Positions 24,726 to 32,174 of a stretch of DNA of 64,000 nucleotides are shown here, one piece after another. The notes beneath the pieces were generated by a model. The model was not told the origin of the DNA, did not search any database, and worked only from the letters and a program-made list of their open reading frames with translations. Location of the stretch: the IMG/VR virus record IMGVR_UViG_3300021420_000022, positions 28,393 to 92,392 of that record, one strand, 5' to 3'. Positions within the stretch are counted from its first letter, which is position 1. Every line of letters starts with the position of its first letter. This DNA is from a virus. Position numbers and translations under genes: made by a program.

Positions 24726-25327
24726 TGAGCAAAGCCAACAAGGCCGTTGCAGCGGGCTCCTGCCAAGCCTGCGGTCGCGTTCAGAAACTCCCGAACGATC
24801 TGCTGGCATTGCACGGCTACTCAGTGCAATGGAATACCTTCGTCGGCCAGTGCCCCGGCTCGAAGCACCTATCATACGAACAATCGTGCACTCTGATCAA
24901 GCGATTCATTGCCAGCGCGAGGGAGAGCCGCGCAGCTATTCAGGCGCGCATCGATGAACTCAACCAACCGGCCACGCAGCCGAAAGCATGGGTTAGCGAA
25001 TACATACCAGCGACCTGGCAGAATCGTCACAGTCGCTATCAGGACCGCGAAGTCTCCCTGTTCTCACATCGCGAGCAATACGTCAATAGCGACGACACCT
25101 ATCTCAACATCTGGTATCTAAATCTCGAAGGCAAACAGGAGCGAATGAGCACGCGTGGAATATATTCCAGCACAGTTCTCGACGCGGCCACTGAACTGAA
25201 CAAAAAGTTTGCCGAACAGCAGCTCGCGCCACGTGTCAAGCAACTCGATGAGTACATCCGCTGGCAACAGAAGCGTGTAATCGACTGGAAACTAAGGCCC
25301 TTACGGGACCTGAAAGAAGTGAGATAG
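24725..25327 (+). CDS. conserved-type phage or plasmid protein with zinc site
   Basis: 200 residues. N-terminal CQACGRVQKLPNDLLALHGY then GQCPGSKHL gives a CxxC...C...H zinc-ribbon-like site; the rest is helical with Gln/Lys-rich C-terminus. I recall the LALHGY...CPGSKHL pattern from phage and plasmid hypothetical proteins, but no function is established. Confidence 0.7.
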   Translation: MSKANKAVAAGSCQACGRVQKLPNDLLALHGYSVQWNTFVGQCPGSKHLSYEQSCTLIKRFIASARESRAAIQARIDELNQPATQPKAWVSEYIPATWQNRHSRYQDREVSLFSHREQYVNSDDTYLNIWYLNLEGKQERMSTRGIYSSTVLDAATELNKKFAEQQLAPRVKQLDEYIRWQQKRVIDWKLRPLRDLKEVR

Positions 25328-25330
25328 GGC

Positions 25331-25361
25331 TTGACAGCTCGGCCTGGTTTCAAGGTATCAT
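25331..25361 (+). promoter_or_regulatory. rightward promoter
   Basis: TTGACA (25331-25336) and TATCAT (25356-25361), spacer 19, followed closely by GGAGG and the next start. A stem AGGCCC/GGGACCT lies just upstream at about 25297-25313. Confidence 0.65.
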
Positions 25362-25379
25362 CTAGGCATGGAGGACACG

Positions 25380-26795
25380 ATGCCAATCTATAAAGTTCCC
25401 GAAGAGAATTTGCCGAAACTCACTGCACAGATCGAGAAGTTGCAAAAGCGCGCCGCGAAGCTGAATGTCGGCGAGATCACTTTCACGTTGCTAGACTACA
25501 AAGAAGTCGAATATATGAAGAACGGCTTTCCGCGAATTCGCCGAATTCATGATGTCGAGATCGATGGCGCAGCACCGAAGATTGCTGGCTGGACTTTCGC
25601 CGCCACGATTCAACCGATGGTCGACGAGGACGGCAATGTCCTCGGCAACATCCTCCGCGTTGTTCCGGGCACCGAATTCACGATTCCCGCGAAGTACCGC
25701 GACGCCGTAAACAACTGCGACCACTGCCACACTGATCGACGCCGCAACGACACTTTCGTGCTGCGTTATGAGTCACGAGACTCTCAGGACCGCTGGCAGT
25801 GGAAGCAGGTAGGCCGGAACTGCCTGCGCGACTTCCTCGGCCACCAGTCGCCGGAAGCGTACGCCACAATGGCGCAAATTCTGATCGACGCGGCGACGCT
25901 GGGCGAGCTGGCCGGAGACGATGGTTATGACGGAGCGGGCAGCGGTCACCGCATCGAACGCTTCGCGGCGGAGGAGTTTTTGACCATAGCTGCCGCGATG
26001 ATTCGCACGTACGGGTTTCGCAGCAACAAGACGGCTCGTGAATTCGGCGGTCAGTCCACCTCTGGTTCTATCGACGAATTCGTGAACTGCGGTCCTGAGG
26101 CACGCAAGAAGAACTTCAAAGCGTACACCGTCACGGATGCCGACAAGCAGCAGGCCGCTGATGTTTACGCGTGGCTGCAAGGCCTCCAGAACGATGCGCG
26201 CATCGAGTCGAACGATTACCTCTACAACCTGTCATTGTTGGGGCGCGGTGCAACGTTCACCACACGCAACTTTGGTCTCGCCACCTCGGCTATCGCAACG
26301 TGGGCGAAAGAGCAAGAGCGCGAGATCAACCGCCGCAAGCGCTTCGAGGACGATGCAAAATCTCAGTATGTCGGAACGATAGGCGAGCGCATCGTGTTCA
26401 CCGCGACCGTGGTCTACACCAACAAATATGAATCGGATTTTGGTATCTCTCACTTCTGCAAATTCAAGACGGACGACGGCAACATCCTCGCCTACTTCGC
26501 GTCTAACGACATGGGCTGGGCGACAGAGCGGAAGGTTACACTCAAGGGCACCGTCAAGAAGCAAGAAGAGCGCAAGGGCGTCAAGACGACCACAGTGACC
26601 CGATGCTCGCTGTTCGTTCCGAAAGACGCGGAGAAAGCAATCAAGAAGTTACAGCACGCGATCTCGAAAGGTATCTGGTATGGCGACGGGCCTCACCGCG
26701 ATGACTACGATGAGTGTCGCGAAGCCGAGAAATTAATTCTGAAGTTGATCGACGAACTAACTCAAAGCGGTCAGCCCCAACTGGAGGTGAAATGA
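25380..26795 (+). CDS. zinc-site protein with OB-like C-terminal domain
   Basis: 471 residues from the ATG at 25380 (GGAGG at 25370-25374). Residues about 110-145 hold CDHCHTDRRRNDTFVLR followed by KQVGRNCLRDFLG, a metal site plus conserved phage motif. Residues about 340-425 (GERIVFTATVVYTNKYE...KVTLKGTVKKQEER) look like an OB-fold strand pattern, suggesting nucleic-acid binding. Such proteins occur in large phages and plasmids without known function. Confidence 0.7.
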   Translation: MPIYKVPEENLPKLTAQIEKLQKRAAKLNVGEITFTLLDYKEVEYMKNGFPRIRRIHDVEIDGAAPKIAGWTFAATIQPMVDEDGNVLGNILRVVPGTEFTIPAKYRDAVNNCDHCHTDRRRNDTFVLRYESRDSQDRWQWKQVGRNCLRDFLGHQSPEAYATMAQILIDAATLGELAGDDGYDGAGSGHRIERFAAEEFLTIAAAMIRTYGFRSNKTAREFGGQSTSGSIDEFVNCGPEARKKNFKAYTVTDADKQQAADVYAWLQGLQNDARIESNDYLYNLSLLGRGATFTTRNFGLATSAIATWAKEQEREINRRKRFEDDAKSQYVGTIGERIVFTATVVYTNKYESDFGISHFCKFKTDDGNILAYFASNDMGWATERKVTLKGTVKKQEERKGVKTTTVTRCSLFVPKDAEKAIKKLQHAISKGIWYGDGPHRDDYDECREAEKLILKLIDELTQSGQPQLEVK

Positions 26796-26998
26796 GAATT
26801 CATCCGAGCATCACGATTGACCAAGTTGTAGAAGCTGTTGAAAGGCGGATGACCAGTTTGGACAATCCCGGCTTCTGCATTGTTTGCGGCGCGGAGGCCG
26901 ACGGCTGCGAGCCTGACGCCCGAAAGTACGAATGCGAATCTTGCGGCAAACGCGGCGTCTATGGTGCTGAAGAACTACTTCTAATAATGGCGGCATAA
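26792..26998 (+). CDS. zinc-ribbon protein
   Basis: 68 residues, start overlapping the previous stop (ATGA). CIVCGAEADGC followed by ECESCGKRGVYGAEELL is a four-Cys zinc ribbon. Confidence 0.7.
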   Translation: MRIHPSITIDQVVEAVERRMTSLDNPGFCIVCGAEADGCEPDARKYECESCGKRGVYGAEELLLIMAA

Positions 26999-27008
26999 TG
27001 GGGGCAAA

Positions 27009-27590
27009 ATGAGAACACTTCTGATCGCTCTATTTCTCTCGACACTAGGTGGCGGTCTTGTAATCTCACAGGCCGCCTATGAGCCCGGCCCACGCTCAAC
27101 CACGAGGCTAGCGCGAGCACAAACACCCGACACTATCAAGTCGGGGATTCGGTCCGAACGTATCGAAAAGTTTCTCAAGCAGCAGGCTCGCGTTGCACGC
27201 ATGCTTTACCTGTCACATGGCTGCAGCGACGCTTACGCGGACCTGACCGCACGCACGGCCTACGAATACGGACTACCAGTTCGACTGGTCGCTAGCGTGG
27301 TGATTGTCGAATCGACCTGCCGCCCACGGGTCGTATCGAGCGAGGGCGCGGTGGGGCTGATGCAGGTCAGCCTGATCTGGCATATTGGCCGCCATCAGCT
27401 GGAGGACCCAGCGTTCAATCTGAGGAAAGGATCGGAGATTTTGGCGCGGTACACTCGGCAGTATGGCCTACGTGAAGGTCTGCATCACTACAATGGCATG
27501 GGAATGGGGTGTCCGGCCTGTGACGCGGGATATACAGACAAGGTGCTGCTAGTCGCTGGCCTTGCGCCCTACAGTGCAGGCACGCGTTAG
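27009..27590 (+). CDS. exported lytic transglycosylase
   Basis: 193 residues. Signal peptide LIALFLSTLGGGLVISQAA. The SLT-type domain has the catalytic Glu in VASVVIVESTCRPRVVS, then SEGAVGLMQV and a late YNGMGMG motif. It cleaves glycan strands of peptidoglycan in the periplasm. Placed in the early arm, far from the GH24 endolysin, it might act in DNA entry or serve as a second lysis enzyme. Confidence 0.85.
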   Translation: MRTLLIALFLSTLGGGLVISQAAYEPGPRSTTRLARAQTPDTIKSGIRSERIEKFLKQQARVARMLYLSHGCSDAYADLTARTAYEYGLPVRLVASVVIVESTCRPRVVSSEGAVGLMQVSLIWHIGRHQLEDPAFNLRKGSEILARYTRQYGLREGLHHYNGMGMGCPACDAGYTDKVLLVAGLAPYSAGTR

Positions 27591-27605
27591 CGCCTATGGA
27601 ACGGT

Positions 27606-27657
27606 GTACCCGAATAGGGTACGCTAGTCCCCGAAAAGGGTACGGCCTAAAAATAGG
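27606..27657 (+). terminator. three small stem-loops in a row
   Basis: GTACCC/GGGTAC (27606-27622, loop GAATA), CCC/GGG (27630-27640, loop GAAAA) and CCTA/TAGG (27646-27657, loop AAAA) fill the gap before the next promoter. Together they may end or slow the upstream transcript. Confidence 0.4.
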
Positions 27658-27659
27658 TG

Positions 27660-27688
27660 TTGACACGGTTTCGGCATTCTGGTAGCAT
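27660..27688 (+). promoter_or_regulatory. rightward promoter
   Basis: TTGACA (27660-27665), 17-base spacer, TAGCAT (27683-27688), then GGAGG (27697-27701) and the ATG at 27707. Confidence 0.85.
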
Positions 27689-27706
27689 TTAGACATGGAG
27701 GCAACC

Positions 27707-27895
27707 ATGCAAAGGATAATAGCTCAGCGCGTAGTCAACACGAAGGCGCATCTTCAAGAAGTTCTCGACCAATTTGTTCAGGACGAGGCAGACGCGATCT
27801 ACATCACGAATGCGGACGGCGAGCCAGTGCTGATCAAGCTGTTTGAGGAGACCCTCACGGACGGCTCGATCGTCTACAATCTGGTGATAAGCTAA
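27707..27895 (+). CDS. small early protein
   Basis: 62 residues, MQRIIAQRVVNTKAHLQE. ATG at 27707 chosen because an upstream in-frame ATG overlaps the ribosome site. Beta-turn-beta C-terminus (EPVLIKLFEETLTDGSIVY). Not recognised. Confidence 0.6.
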   Translation: MQRIIAQRVVNTKAHLQEVLDQFVQDEADAIYITNADGEPVLIKLFEETLTDGSIVYNLVIS

Positions 27896-28134
27896 TGACA
27901 AACCGCGAAACGTTTCTCGCAACCTATCACGAGCAGTTGCGCAACGCCATCCTGACCCACCCGGAAGAGTACGCTTACCCGGTCAGCGAGCTGGAATTCG
28001 TGTTTGCGCGCATGACCGCCGCTATCGAGCGGGGCTCGTTTAGCAAAGACTCTCCGGCCTTCCGGGCGACGTGCAAGGCCCTCGGCATCAACCACACTTA
28101 TAAGGCGATCAAGGCCTACTTGGAGGCACAATGA
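27895..28134 (+). CDS. conserved-type phage hypothetical protein
   Basis: 79 residues, MTNRETFLATYHEQLRNAI, helical, C-terminal FRATCKALGINHTYKAIKAYL which reads like a short HTH-like region. This layout is common among uncharacterised phage early proteins. Starts in the previous stop (TAATG). Confidence 0.65.
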   Translation: MTNRETFLATYHEQLRNAILTHPEEYAYPVSELEFVFARMTAAIERGSFSKDSPAFRATCKALGINHTYKAIKAYLEAQ

Positions 28135-28364
28135 TCGACTTCACGATAGGCGATCTAGTCACGGTACGATTCACTAACTCTCACCGCCAATTCGAGTTTG
28201 TTGGCCGGGTTGTCGGTAAGACCAAAAATTACTGGAAGATCGAGGCGGTCACCTCGCCGTACCCGCAGGAGCAACCCGGGCGGGTCTTCCATATCCCAAC
28301 GTCAGAGTCGCGGACCTACTCTGCTAACAATTGCATCGCAGGGTTCGCGCCGGAGGCACAATGA
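28131..28364 (+). CDS. hypothetical protein
   Basis: 77 residues, MIDFTIGDLVTVRFTNSHRQ, an SH3/Tudor-like small beta protein by appearance (VGRVVGKTKNYWKIEAV). ATGA-coupled on both sides. Confidence 0.6.
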   Translation: MIDFTIGDLVTVRFTNSHRQFEFVGRVVGKTKNYWKIEAVTSPYPQEQPGRVFHIPTSESRTYSANNCIAGFAPEAQ

Positions 28365-28627
28365 AAGTTCGCGCTGGATCGAAGTACATCTTCTACCCGA
28401 ACATGCTCGACCGCATAGACGGTCGCACCGAGCTCGTACCCGGCTCCATCGTGACTGTAGTCCGGATGCCTGGCTGCCCGCCGCCGAACACGATGAATCA
28501 CGCGCATGTGAACTACAACGGCAGGTTCGCTGGGCTCGTCCACACTAACTCGCTCCACTCACTGAAGGACAAACAGCTCGTGATCGACGCTATTAAGCGC
28601 GATCTCGCGAAGGTGAAGCATGAATAG
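28361..28627 (+). CDS. hypothetical protein
   Basis: 88 residues from the ATG at 28361, overlapping the previous stop. Small-beta start GSKYIFYPNMLDRIDGRTE and a VVRMPGCPPPNTMNHAHV motif with conserved Cys/His. Function unknown. Confidence 0.6.
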   Translation: MKVRAGSKYIFYPNMLDRIDGRTELVPGSIVTVVRMPGCPPPNTMNHAHVNYNGRFAGLVHTNSLHSLKDKQLVIDAIKRDLAKVKHE

Positions 28628-29048
28628 GCGAGCGCCATTTCAGTACATCAGCTCGCGGAAGTTGCGAGCGAAAGGCGGACATCCGGACGAGTCCAACGAT
28701 TGCAGCGTTCGTGCGTTAGTGAGTGCCACGGGGTTGCCCTATTCAACAGCGCATGACATTATGACAGCATCCGGACGGCCCCCAAGAAAAGGTTGGCATA
28801 CAGATAAGGGCCTCAAAGTTCTCGCTGAATTGGGCGCAATCAAGTTTTCAGAAATTGATCTGGTTAATCATTGGCCGCTTAAACCCATTACGCTCAGCAC
28901 TCTGTTGCGGCGTTTGCCAGTCGGTCGCTATGTCTGCCATACTTGTGGTCATGCTTTTGCCTTGATTGATGGGGTGGTTCACGATAACCGCGCTCCCGGC
29001 CTTAATACTCGGATTGAGCAATGCTGGAGAATCGAGGAGGTAAAATGA
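28620..29048 (+). CDS. papain-fold cysteine peptidase-like protein
   Basis: 142 residues. ESNDCSVRALVSATGLPYST places a Cys at a helix start, CGHAFALIDGVVHDN supplies the His and a following Asp/Asn, the order seen in papain-like and C39-like peptidases of phages. A deubiquitinase-like or bacteriocin-processing role cannot be told apart. No signal peptide. Confidence 0.6.
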   Translation: MNRRAPFQYISSRKLRAKGGHPDESNDCSVRALVSATGLPYSTAHDIMTASGRPPRKGWHTDKGLKVLAELGAIKFSEIDLVNHWPLKPITLSTLLRRLPVGRYVCHTCGHAFALIDGVVHDNRAPGLNTRIEQCWRIEEVK

Positions 29049-29209
29049 TAGCTTGGCTTTTGTCAAAACTGTTTCCGCCGAAGGAACCGATCTATCACGT
29101 GTACCGGCGCGAGACCAAAAAGATTCCGATCCGCAACCCGTGGGTCGAGGGATTCCACGCCGACGACTTCAAGGACGCGGACTCCTTTGGTCTGGAGTTA
29201 TTCAAATGA
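29045..29209 (+). CDS. small hypothetical protein
   Basis: 54 residues, MIAWLLSKLFPPKEPIYHVY, start overlaps the previous stop. Amphipathic N-terminus, no motif. Confidence 0.55.
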   Translation: MIAWLLSKLFPPKEPIYHVYRRETKKIPIRNPWVEGFHADDFKDADSFGLELFK

Positions 29210-29328
29210 AATGCACAGCGGCGGATATGCGCGGGCAGGAATGCAAGCCGGTCGAAGGTAAGTACGATGGGAAGCCGCAGATGTATTGTGCGCGCTGCGG
29301 GAGGAAGGTAAACGATGCGACGAAGTGA
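29206..29328 (+). CDS. tiny zinc-ribbon protein
   Basis: 40 residues, MKCTAADMRGQECKP then MYCARCGRKVNDATK, four Cys. ATGA-coupled. Confidence 0.6.
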   Translation: MKCTAADMRGQECKPVEGKYDGKPQMYCARCGRKVNDATK

Positions 29329-29521
29329 GCCGTTGCCTGAGTGGCCGGAGCGAAAACATCATCTGAATCGCAAGAAGCACACCGTCCGATGGTGCAAGGG
29401 TGTCGTTGGCCGTGAGCATATCACGAAACAAGTCCCGTGGCCTGCAGCTCCGAGGTCAGGGTGGATTGTTGATCTATGTTTGCGATGCGGTAAGCAGTTA
29501 AATTTACGGAGACCGAAATGA
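29315..29521 (+). CDS. small basic protein with CxxC
   Basis: 68 residues, basic, WIVDLCLRCGKQLNLRRPK near the end. Overlaps both neighbours. Confidence 0.55.
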   Translation: MRRSEPLPEWPERKHHLNRKKHTVRWCKGVVGREHITKQVPWPAAPRSGWIVDLCLRCGKQLNLRRPK

Positions 29522-29709
29522 AGTCGTGGTATAAACCCGAGCGCCGAATATTTTTCTTCTGGCGTCGTTGTTTCTGCGGCGGCCTCATCTGGCCGCTCAC
29601 TAGGTATCACTGGAACTCGCAAGGCGAATTGAAACCAAATAAACCCCGGCCCGATGTCTTCAGCAAGCACGACAGCGGATCGGACCCAAGGAGGCAGTAT
29701 GATTTTTGA
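29518..29709 (+). CDS. small hypothetical protein
   Basis: 63 residues, MKSWYKPERRIFFFWRRCFC, Trp/Arg-rich start and polar end. ATGA-coupled to the previous gene. Confidence 0.5.
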   Translation: MKSWYKPERRIFFFWRRCFCGGLIWPLTRYHWNSQGELKPNKPRPDVFSKHDSGSDPRRQYDF

Positions 29710-29953
29710 TTTGCATCTGACAGAAGGATTTCGTGGCGTCACGGTACGACCTTTAACGAGCAAAGGTTTCTCTTTCGTATTCAACGAAATTGAAACAACG
29801 ATAGTCGGCGCTCGAAATCTGTACGATGAGGCTATCGAACGAGACCTGCACGTCTCATTTGAGACCGCCGCAACGCGAGACTTGATCACTGGAGGTGGGC
29901 GATACAAGCAAGCGTTGCAGGACCCCCACGCTGACCCGGAGGCTGCGGTATGA
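29699..29953 (+). CDS. small hypothetical protein
   Basis: 84 residues from the ATG at 29699, which has AAGGAGG upstream; an earlier in-frame start would overlap the previous gene by 56 bases. Sequence MIFDLHLTEGFRGVTVRPLT. Not recognised. Confidence 0.6.
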   Translation: MIFDLHLTEGFRGVTVRPLTSKGFSFVFNEIETTIVGARNLYDEAIERDLHVSFETAATRDLITGGGRYKQALQDPHADPEAAV

Positions 29954-30159
29954 AACATCTCAAAGCAAAGTCGGTCGACATCACAATCCCGACTTGTAAG
30001 CCTGTCGATTATCAAATTGAGCAGGCCGTTGAAGCAATCGGACAGCTCGCACTTCGAGGTAAACTGGACTACTGCGCGAAGTGCGGGCATCGTCAGGGAT
30101 ACATTTTCTATGCCGCCGAAGTGCGAGAAGTCCTTCGAAAGTTGGTGAGTCATGAGTGA
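29950..30159 (+). CDS. small protein with CxxC
   Basis: 69 residues, LDYCAKCGHRQGYIFYAAE in the C-terminal half. ATGA-coupled at both ends. Confidence 0.6.
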   Translation: MKHLKAKSVDITIPTCKPVDYQIEQAVEAIGQLALRGKLDYCAKCGHRQGYIFYAAEVREVLRKLVSHE

Positions 30160-30319
30160 AGACAGTATCAAGCCGGGCTACAGCGACCACGTCTGCCACT
30201 TCTGCGGTAAGCGTGACGCGGGCTACCTCCGCCCTGTGGATGTCACGAAGCCGCACGGAAAATATTTCGACGCGTGCGAGAAGTGTGCGCGCAAAGCTTT
30301 TGAAGGAGAAAAGAAATGA
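30152..30319 (+). CDS. zinc-ribbon protein
   Basis: 55 residues, HVCHFCGKRDAGYLRP then ACEKCARKAFEG, a two-knuckle zinc ribbon. Confidence 0.6.
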   Translation: MSEDSIKPGYSDHVCHFCGKRDAGYLRPVDVTKPHGKYFDACEKCARKAFEGEKK

Positions 30320-30465
30320 CACGTCCACTGTTTGAAATTTGGCAGGACGGCGAGAACTGGCACGCACAAATGAAGAACTATGTCGCAACATTCGGATCGA
30401 AAGGCATGGCGGAGCGTTACGTCGCCGCCATAAAGAAAATGGCAGAACAGAATAAAAAAGCTTGA
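30316..30465 (+). CDS. small hypothetical protein
   Basis: 49 residues, MTRPLFEIWQDGENWHAQM. Its stop codon lies inside the -35 box of the next promoter. Confidence 0.55.
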   Translation: MTRPLFEIWQDGENWHAQMKNYVATFGSKGMAERYVAAIKKMAEQNKKA

Positions 30466-30490
30466 CAAACTTTTCGGATTCTGATACAGA
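30462..30490 (+). promoter_or_regulatory. promoter of the structured RNA
   Basis: TTGACA (30462-30467), 17-base spacer, TACAGA (30485-30490). Start expected near 30497, at the first paired bases of the RNA below. No ribosome site or ORF follows for 360 bases. Confidence 0.85.
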
Positions 30491-30496
30491 ATCCGG

Positions 30497-30860
30497 TCTC
30501 GGGGTCGCCGCGACCTAATAGGTCGACCGTTTAATCCGAGAAAACCAAGACGCGGCCACGGCGGAGAGCGGTAAGTCGGCAACCAGCGAAAACAATCAGC
30601 TGCTCCCGACACCGTGGATCAAAGCGAAGGGCCGCGCAGAACCGGCGATGAAACCTTAACTGGGGTTAAAAGTCCCTCAGACGTTGCTAGAGGTACCCCG
30701 CTTACGTGGCGGAATGGCGCAACGTTGGATGCAGGTTAGAACCCTGCCTTCGCCTTATTTTTGGCAGTCATGCACTTGCTACGCGAACAGCACCCACGTA
30801 AGTCCGAGCGCGGTGGGGCGCGTAGCGGGCCAAAGGACTAGGGTCTGATCAACCCTTGGT
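30497..30860 (+). ncRNA. structured noncoding RNA with a predicted pseudoknot
   Basis: About 360 bases with its own promoter and no supported ORF. Pairings I can see: CTCGG/CCGAG closing alternating GGTC and GACC segments near 30500-30540; GCGGCC/GGCCGC, ACGG/CCGT and GTCGG/CCGAC nested at 30555-30640; TTAAC/GTTAA at about 30655-30667; a T-arm-like hairpin GCAGG-TTAGAAC-CCTGC (30731-30747); CTTACGTGG (30701-30709) with CCACGTAAG (30794-30802) crossing CTACGCG (30779-30785) with CGCGTAG (30819-30825), a pseudoknot; and AGGGT/ACCCT with CCAA/TTGG near 30830-30860. Large phage RNAs such as GOLLD or ROOL are a class analogy, not an identification. Group I intron signatures were not found. Confidence 0.7.
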
Positions 30861-30862
30861 GC

Positions 30863-31375
30863 GTGATTGCCAAACGATTTGGGCCTAAAAATTCATGGGG
30901 TAAACTGATGGATCGTCGCGCATCGCATCTGAAACTTTATAATCTCACGGTTACTGAGTGGGACCTTATTGACGCCTTCCAGAACCATGTCTGCGCAATC
31001 TGTCATCGGCCTAACAAATCTGGCAAACGCCTCAGTACAGACCATTCTCACATCACCGGCATAATTCGCGGATTGCTGTGTCAACGTTGCAATCGAATTC
31101 TTGGAAAGATCGAAGACCCTCGATTTTGGCGTGAAAATACGATAGCGTTGTTGCGCGCCGCCGCTGACTTTCTGGAGCACTTCCCGGCAGTTCTGGCTCT
31201 GGGCCGAGAAATTTTTACTTACCCCGGTAGGTTGGGGACTAAAACCCACCGAGCTTGGCTGCGAAAGAAAATTCGCGTTGTAACTCCGGCATCTATTAGG
31301 ACGGAGAGGGATGGAAGAAACCTTAAAAGCACTACTTCCCACAGGCGGTCTGCCTTACCCGGGCGAAGACTTTAA
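30863..31375 (+). CDS. endonuclease VII-type HNH protein
   Basis: 170 residues from GTG at 30863; an ATG at 30908 is an alternative. The nuclease core is HVCAICHRPNKSGKRL, then TDHSHITGIIRGLLC and QRCNRILG: two zinc CxxC knuckles around the catalytic DHxH. The domain ends near residue 110; the remaining 60 residues run through the dispersed 32-base element (coding KIRVVTPASI) and into the next gene, so the true C-terminus is uncertain. Endo VII proteins resolve branched DNA or act as homing nucleases. It follows the structured RNA directly. Confidence 0.75.
   Translation: MIAKRFGPKNSWGKLMDRRASHLKLYNLTVTEWDLIDAFQNHVCAICHRPNKSGKRLSTDHSHITGIIRGLLCQRCNRILGKIEDPRFWRENTIALLRAAADFLEHFPAVLALGREIFTYPGRLGTKTHRAWLRKKIRVVTPASIRTERDGRNLKSTTSHRRSALPGRRL
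31270..31301 (+). repeat. dispersed 32-base element, copy B
   Basis: Identical over 32 bases to the minus-strand copy A. It ends 9 bases before the ATG at 31311, so its last bases and the following GGAGAGGG make up that gene's leader. Confidence 0.85.
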
Positions 31376-31481
31376 GGTAAAATGCCCAGATTGTCTACAG
31401 TTACCAGAGGGACGAAAATTGTGTCCTAAGCATTCGGAAGCATTCCGAAAGACGAGGAAGCATGATATTGCCAAGTCTTGA
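31311..31481 (+). CDS. small zinc-binding protein
   Basis: 56 residues, MEETLKALLPTGGLPYPG, then VKCPDCLQLPEGRKLC and H: a CxxC...C...H zinc site. GGAGAGGG precedes the ATG. Overlaps the next start by 20 bases. Confidence 0.6.
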   Translation: MEETLKALLPTGGLPYPGEDFKVKCPDCLQLPEGRKLCPKHSEAFRKTRKHDIAKS

Positions 31482-32163
31482 CAGCTACATCAAATGGGTT
31501 AAGGCCCATGAGAAGTTAGTTATCATTGCTGTTTTAGTTCTTTTCGGTCTCCATGTTTACGACTCAGCGCGCCGAGCGTACGTCGATCACCTCAAACGTC
31601 AGGACGATGTCGCCGCTATGACGGCGCAGGCGTCCAGCCTTCAAAACGTTCAAACCCAAGAACAGCTGGTCGATCTAAAGAAGACGGTCGACGCCCAGAT
31701 AGCCAGCCTGAAAGCCGCTGACGCTCAGCGCGCTATCGATACCCAGAAACAGAAACAAGCCGACGATGTCCTCGGCGGGCAACAACTTGCTGCGCGATTG
31801 CAGTCTTTGCTCAATGTTAATCCCGGTGACGTAACGTGGTCCCCAACTCCGGGCACTGTTGTATTCAGTTTGCCAGCAGCGCACGATGTTGCGGATGTCG
31901 TTGACGACAAGAACAAACTCACTGCGGACGTTCAAAGTTTGCAGACGCAACTGAACGATGAGAATTCGGTGCTTGTGAAGCAGACTGACGCGATAGTTTC
32001 GGCGAATCTCGCTCTCGCTGATGAGAAGAAGTATCACGCTGCCGACGTGAAGTTGTTGAATGAAGAAATGAAAAATAAGTGGCGCAAAGGATTCAAGTGG
32101 GGAGTCATCGCAGGAACGGTAGGGACCGTAGTCGTGGAAAAGATTTTTCACGTCAACCTGTGA
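31462..32163 (+). CDS. membrane-anchored coiled-coil protein, spanin-like
   Basis: 233 residues. An N-terminal membrane span LVIIAVLVLFGLHVY, about 150 residues of coiled coil (TAQASSLQNVQTQEQLVDLK and onward), and a C-terminal Gly-rich span WGVIAGTVGTVVVEKIF. Two membrane ends joined by a long helix could bridge inner and outer membranes, or form a tether. GAGGAAG upstream. A unimolecular spanin is one option. Confidence 0.55.
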   Translation: MILPSLDSYIKWVKAHEKLVIIAVLVLFGLHVYDSARRAYVDHLKRQDDVAAMTAQASSLQNVQTQEQLVDLKKTVDAQIASLKAADAQRAIDTQKQKQADDVLGGQQLAARLQSLLNVNPGDVTWSPTPGTVVFSLPAAHDVADVVDDKNKLTADVQSLQTQLNDENSVLVKQTDAIVSANLALADEKKYHAADVKLLNEEMKNKWRKGFKWGVIAGTVGTVVVEKIFHVNL

Positions 32164-32174
32164 TGGGGGCTCCT

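Noticed and set aside
30711-30756. A tRNA gene in the structured RNA
   Set aside because: A T arm and a weak acceptor-like pairing exist, but there is no anticodon arm between them.
30497-30860. Group I intron followed by a homing endonuclease
   Set aside because: No P7-type core and no split exon on either side; the RNA begins at its own promoter.
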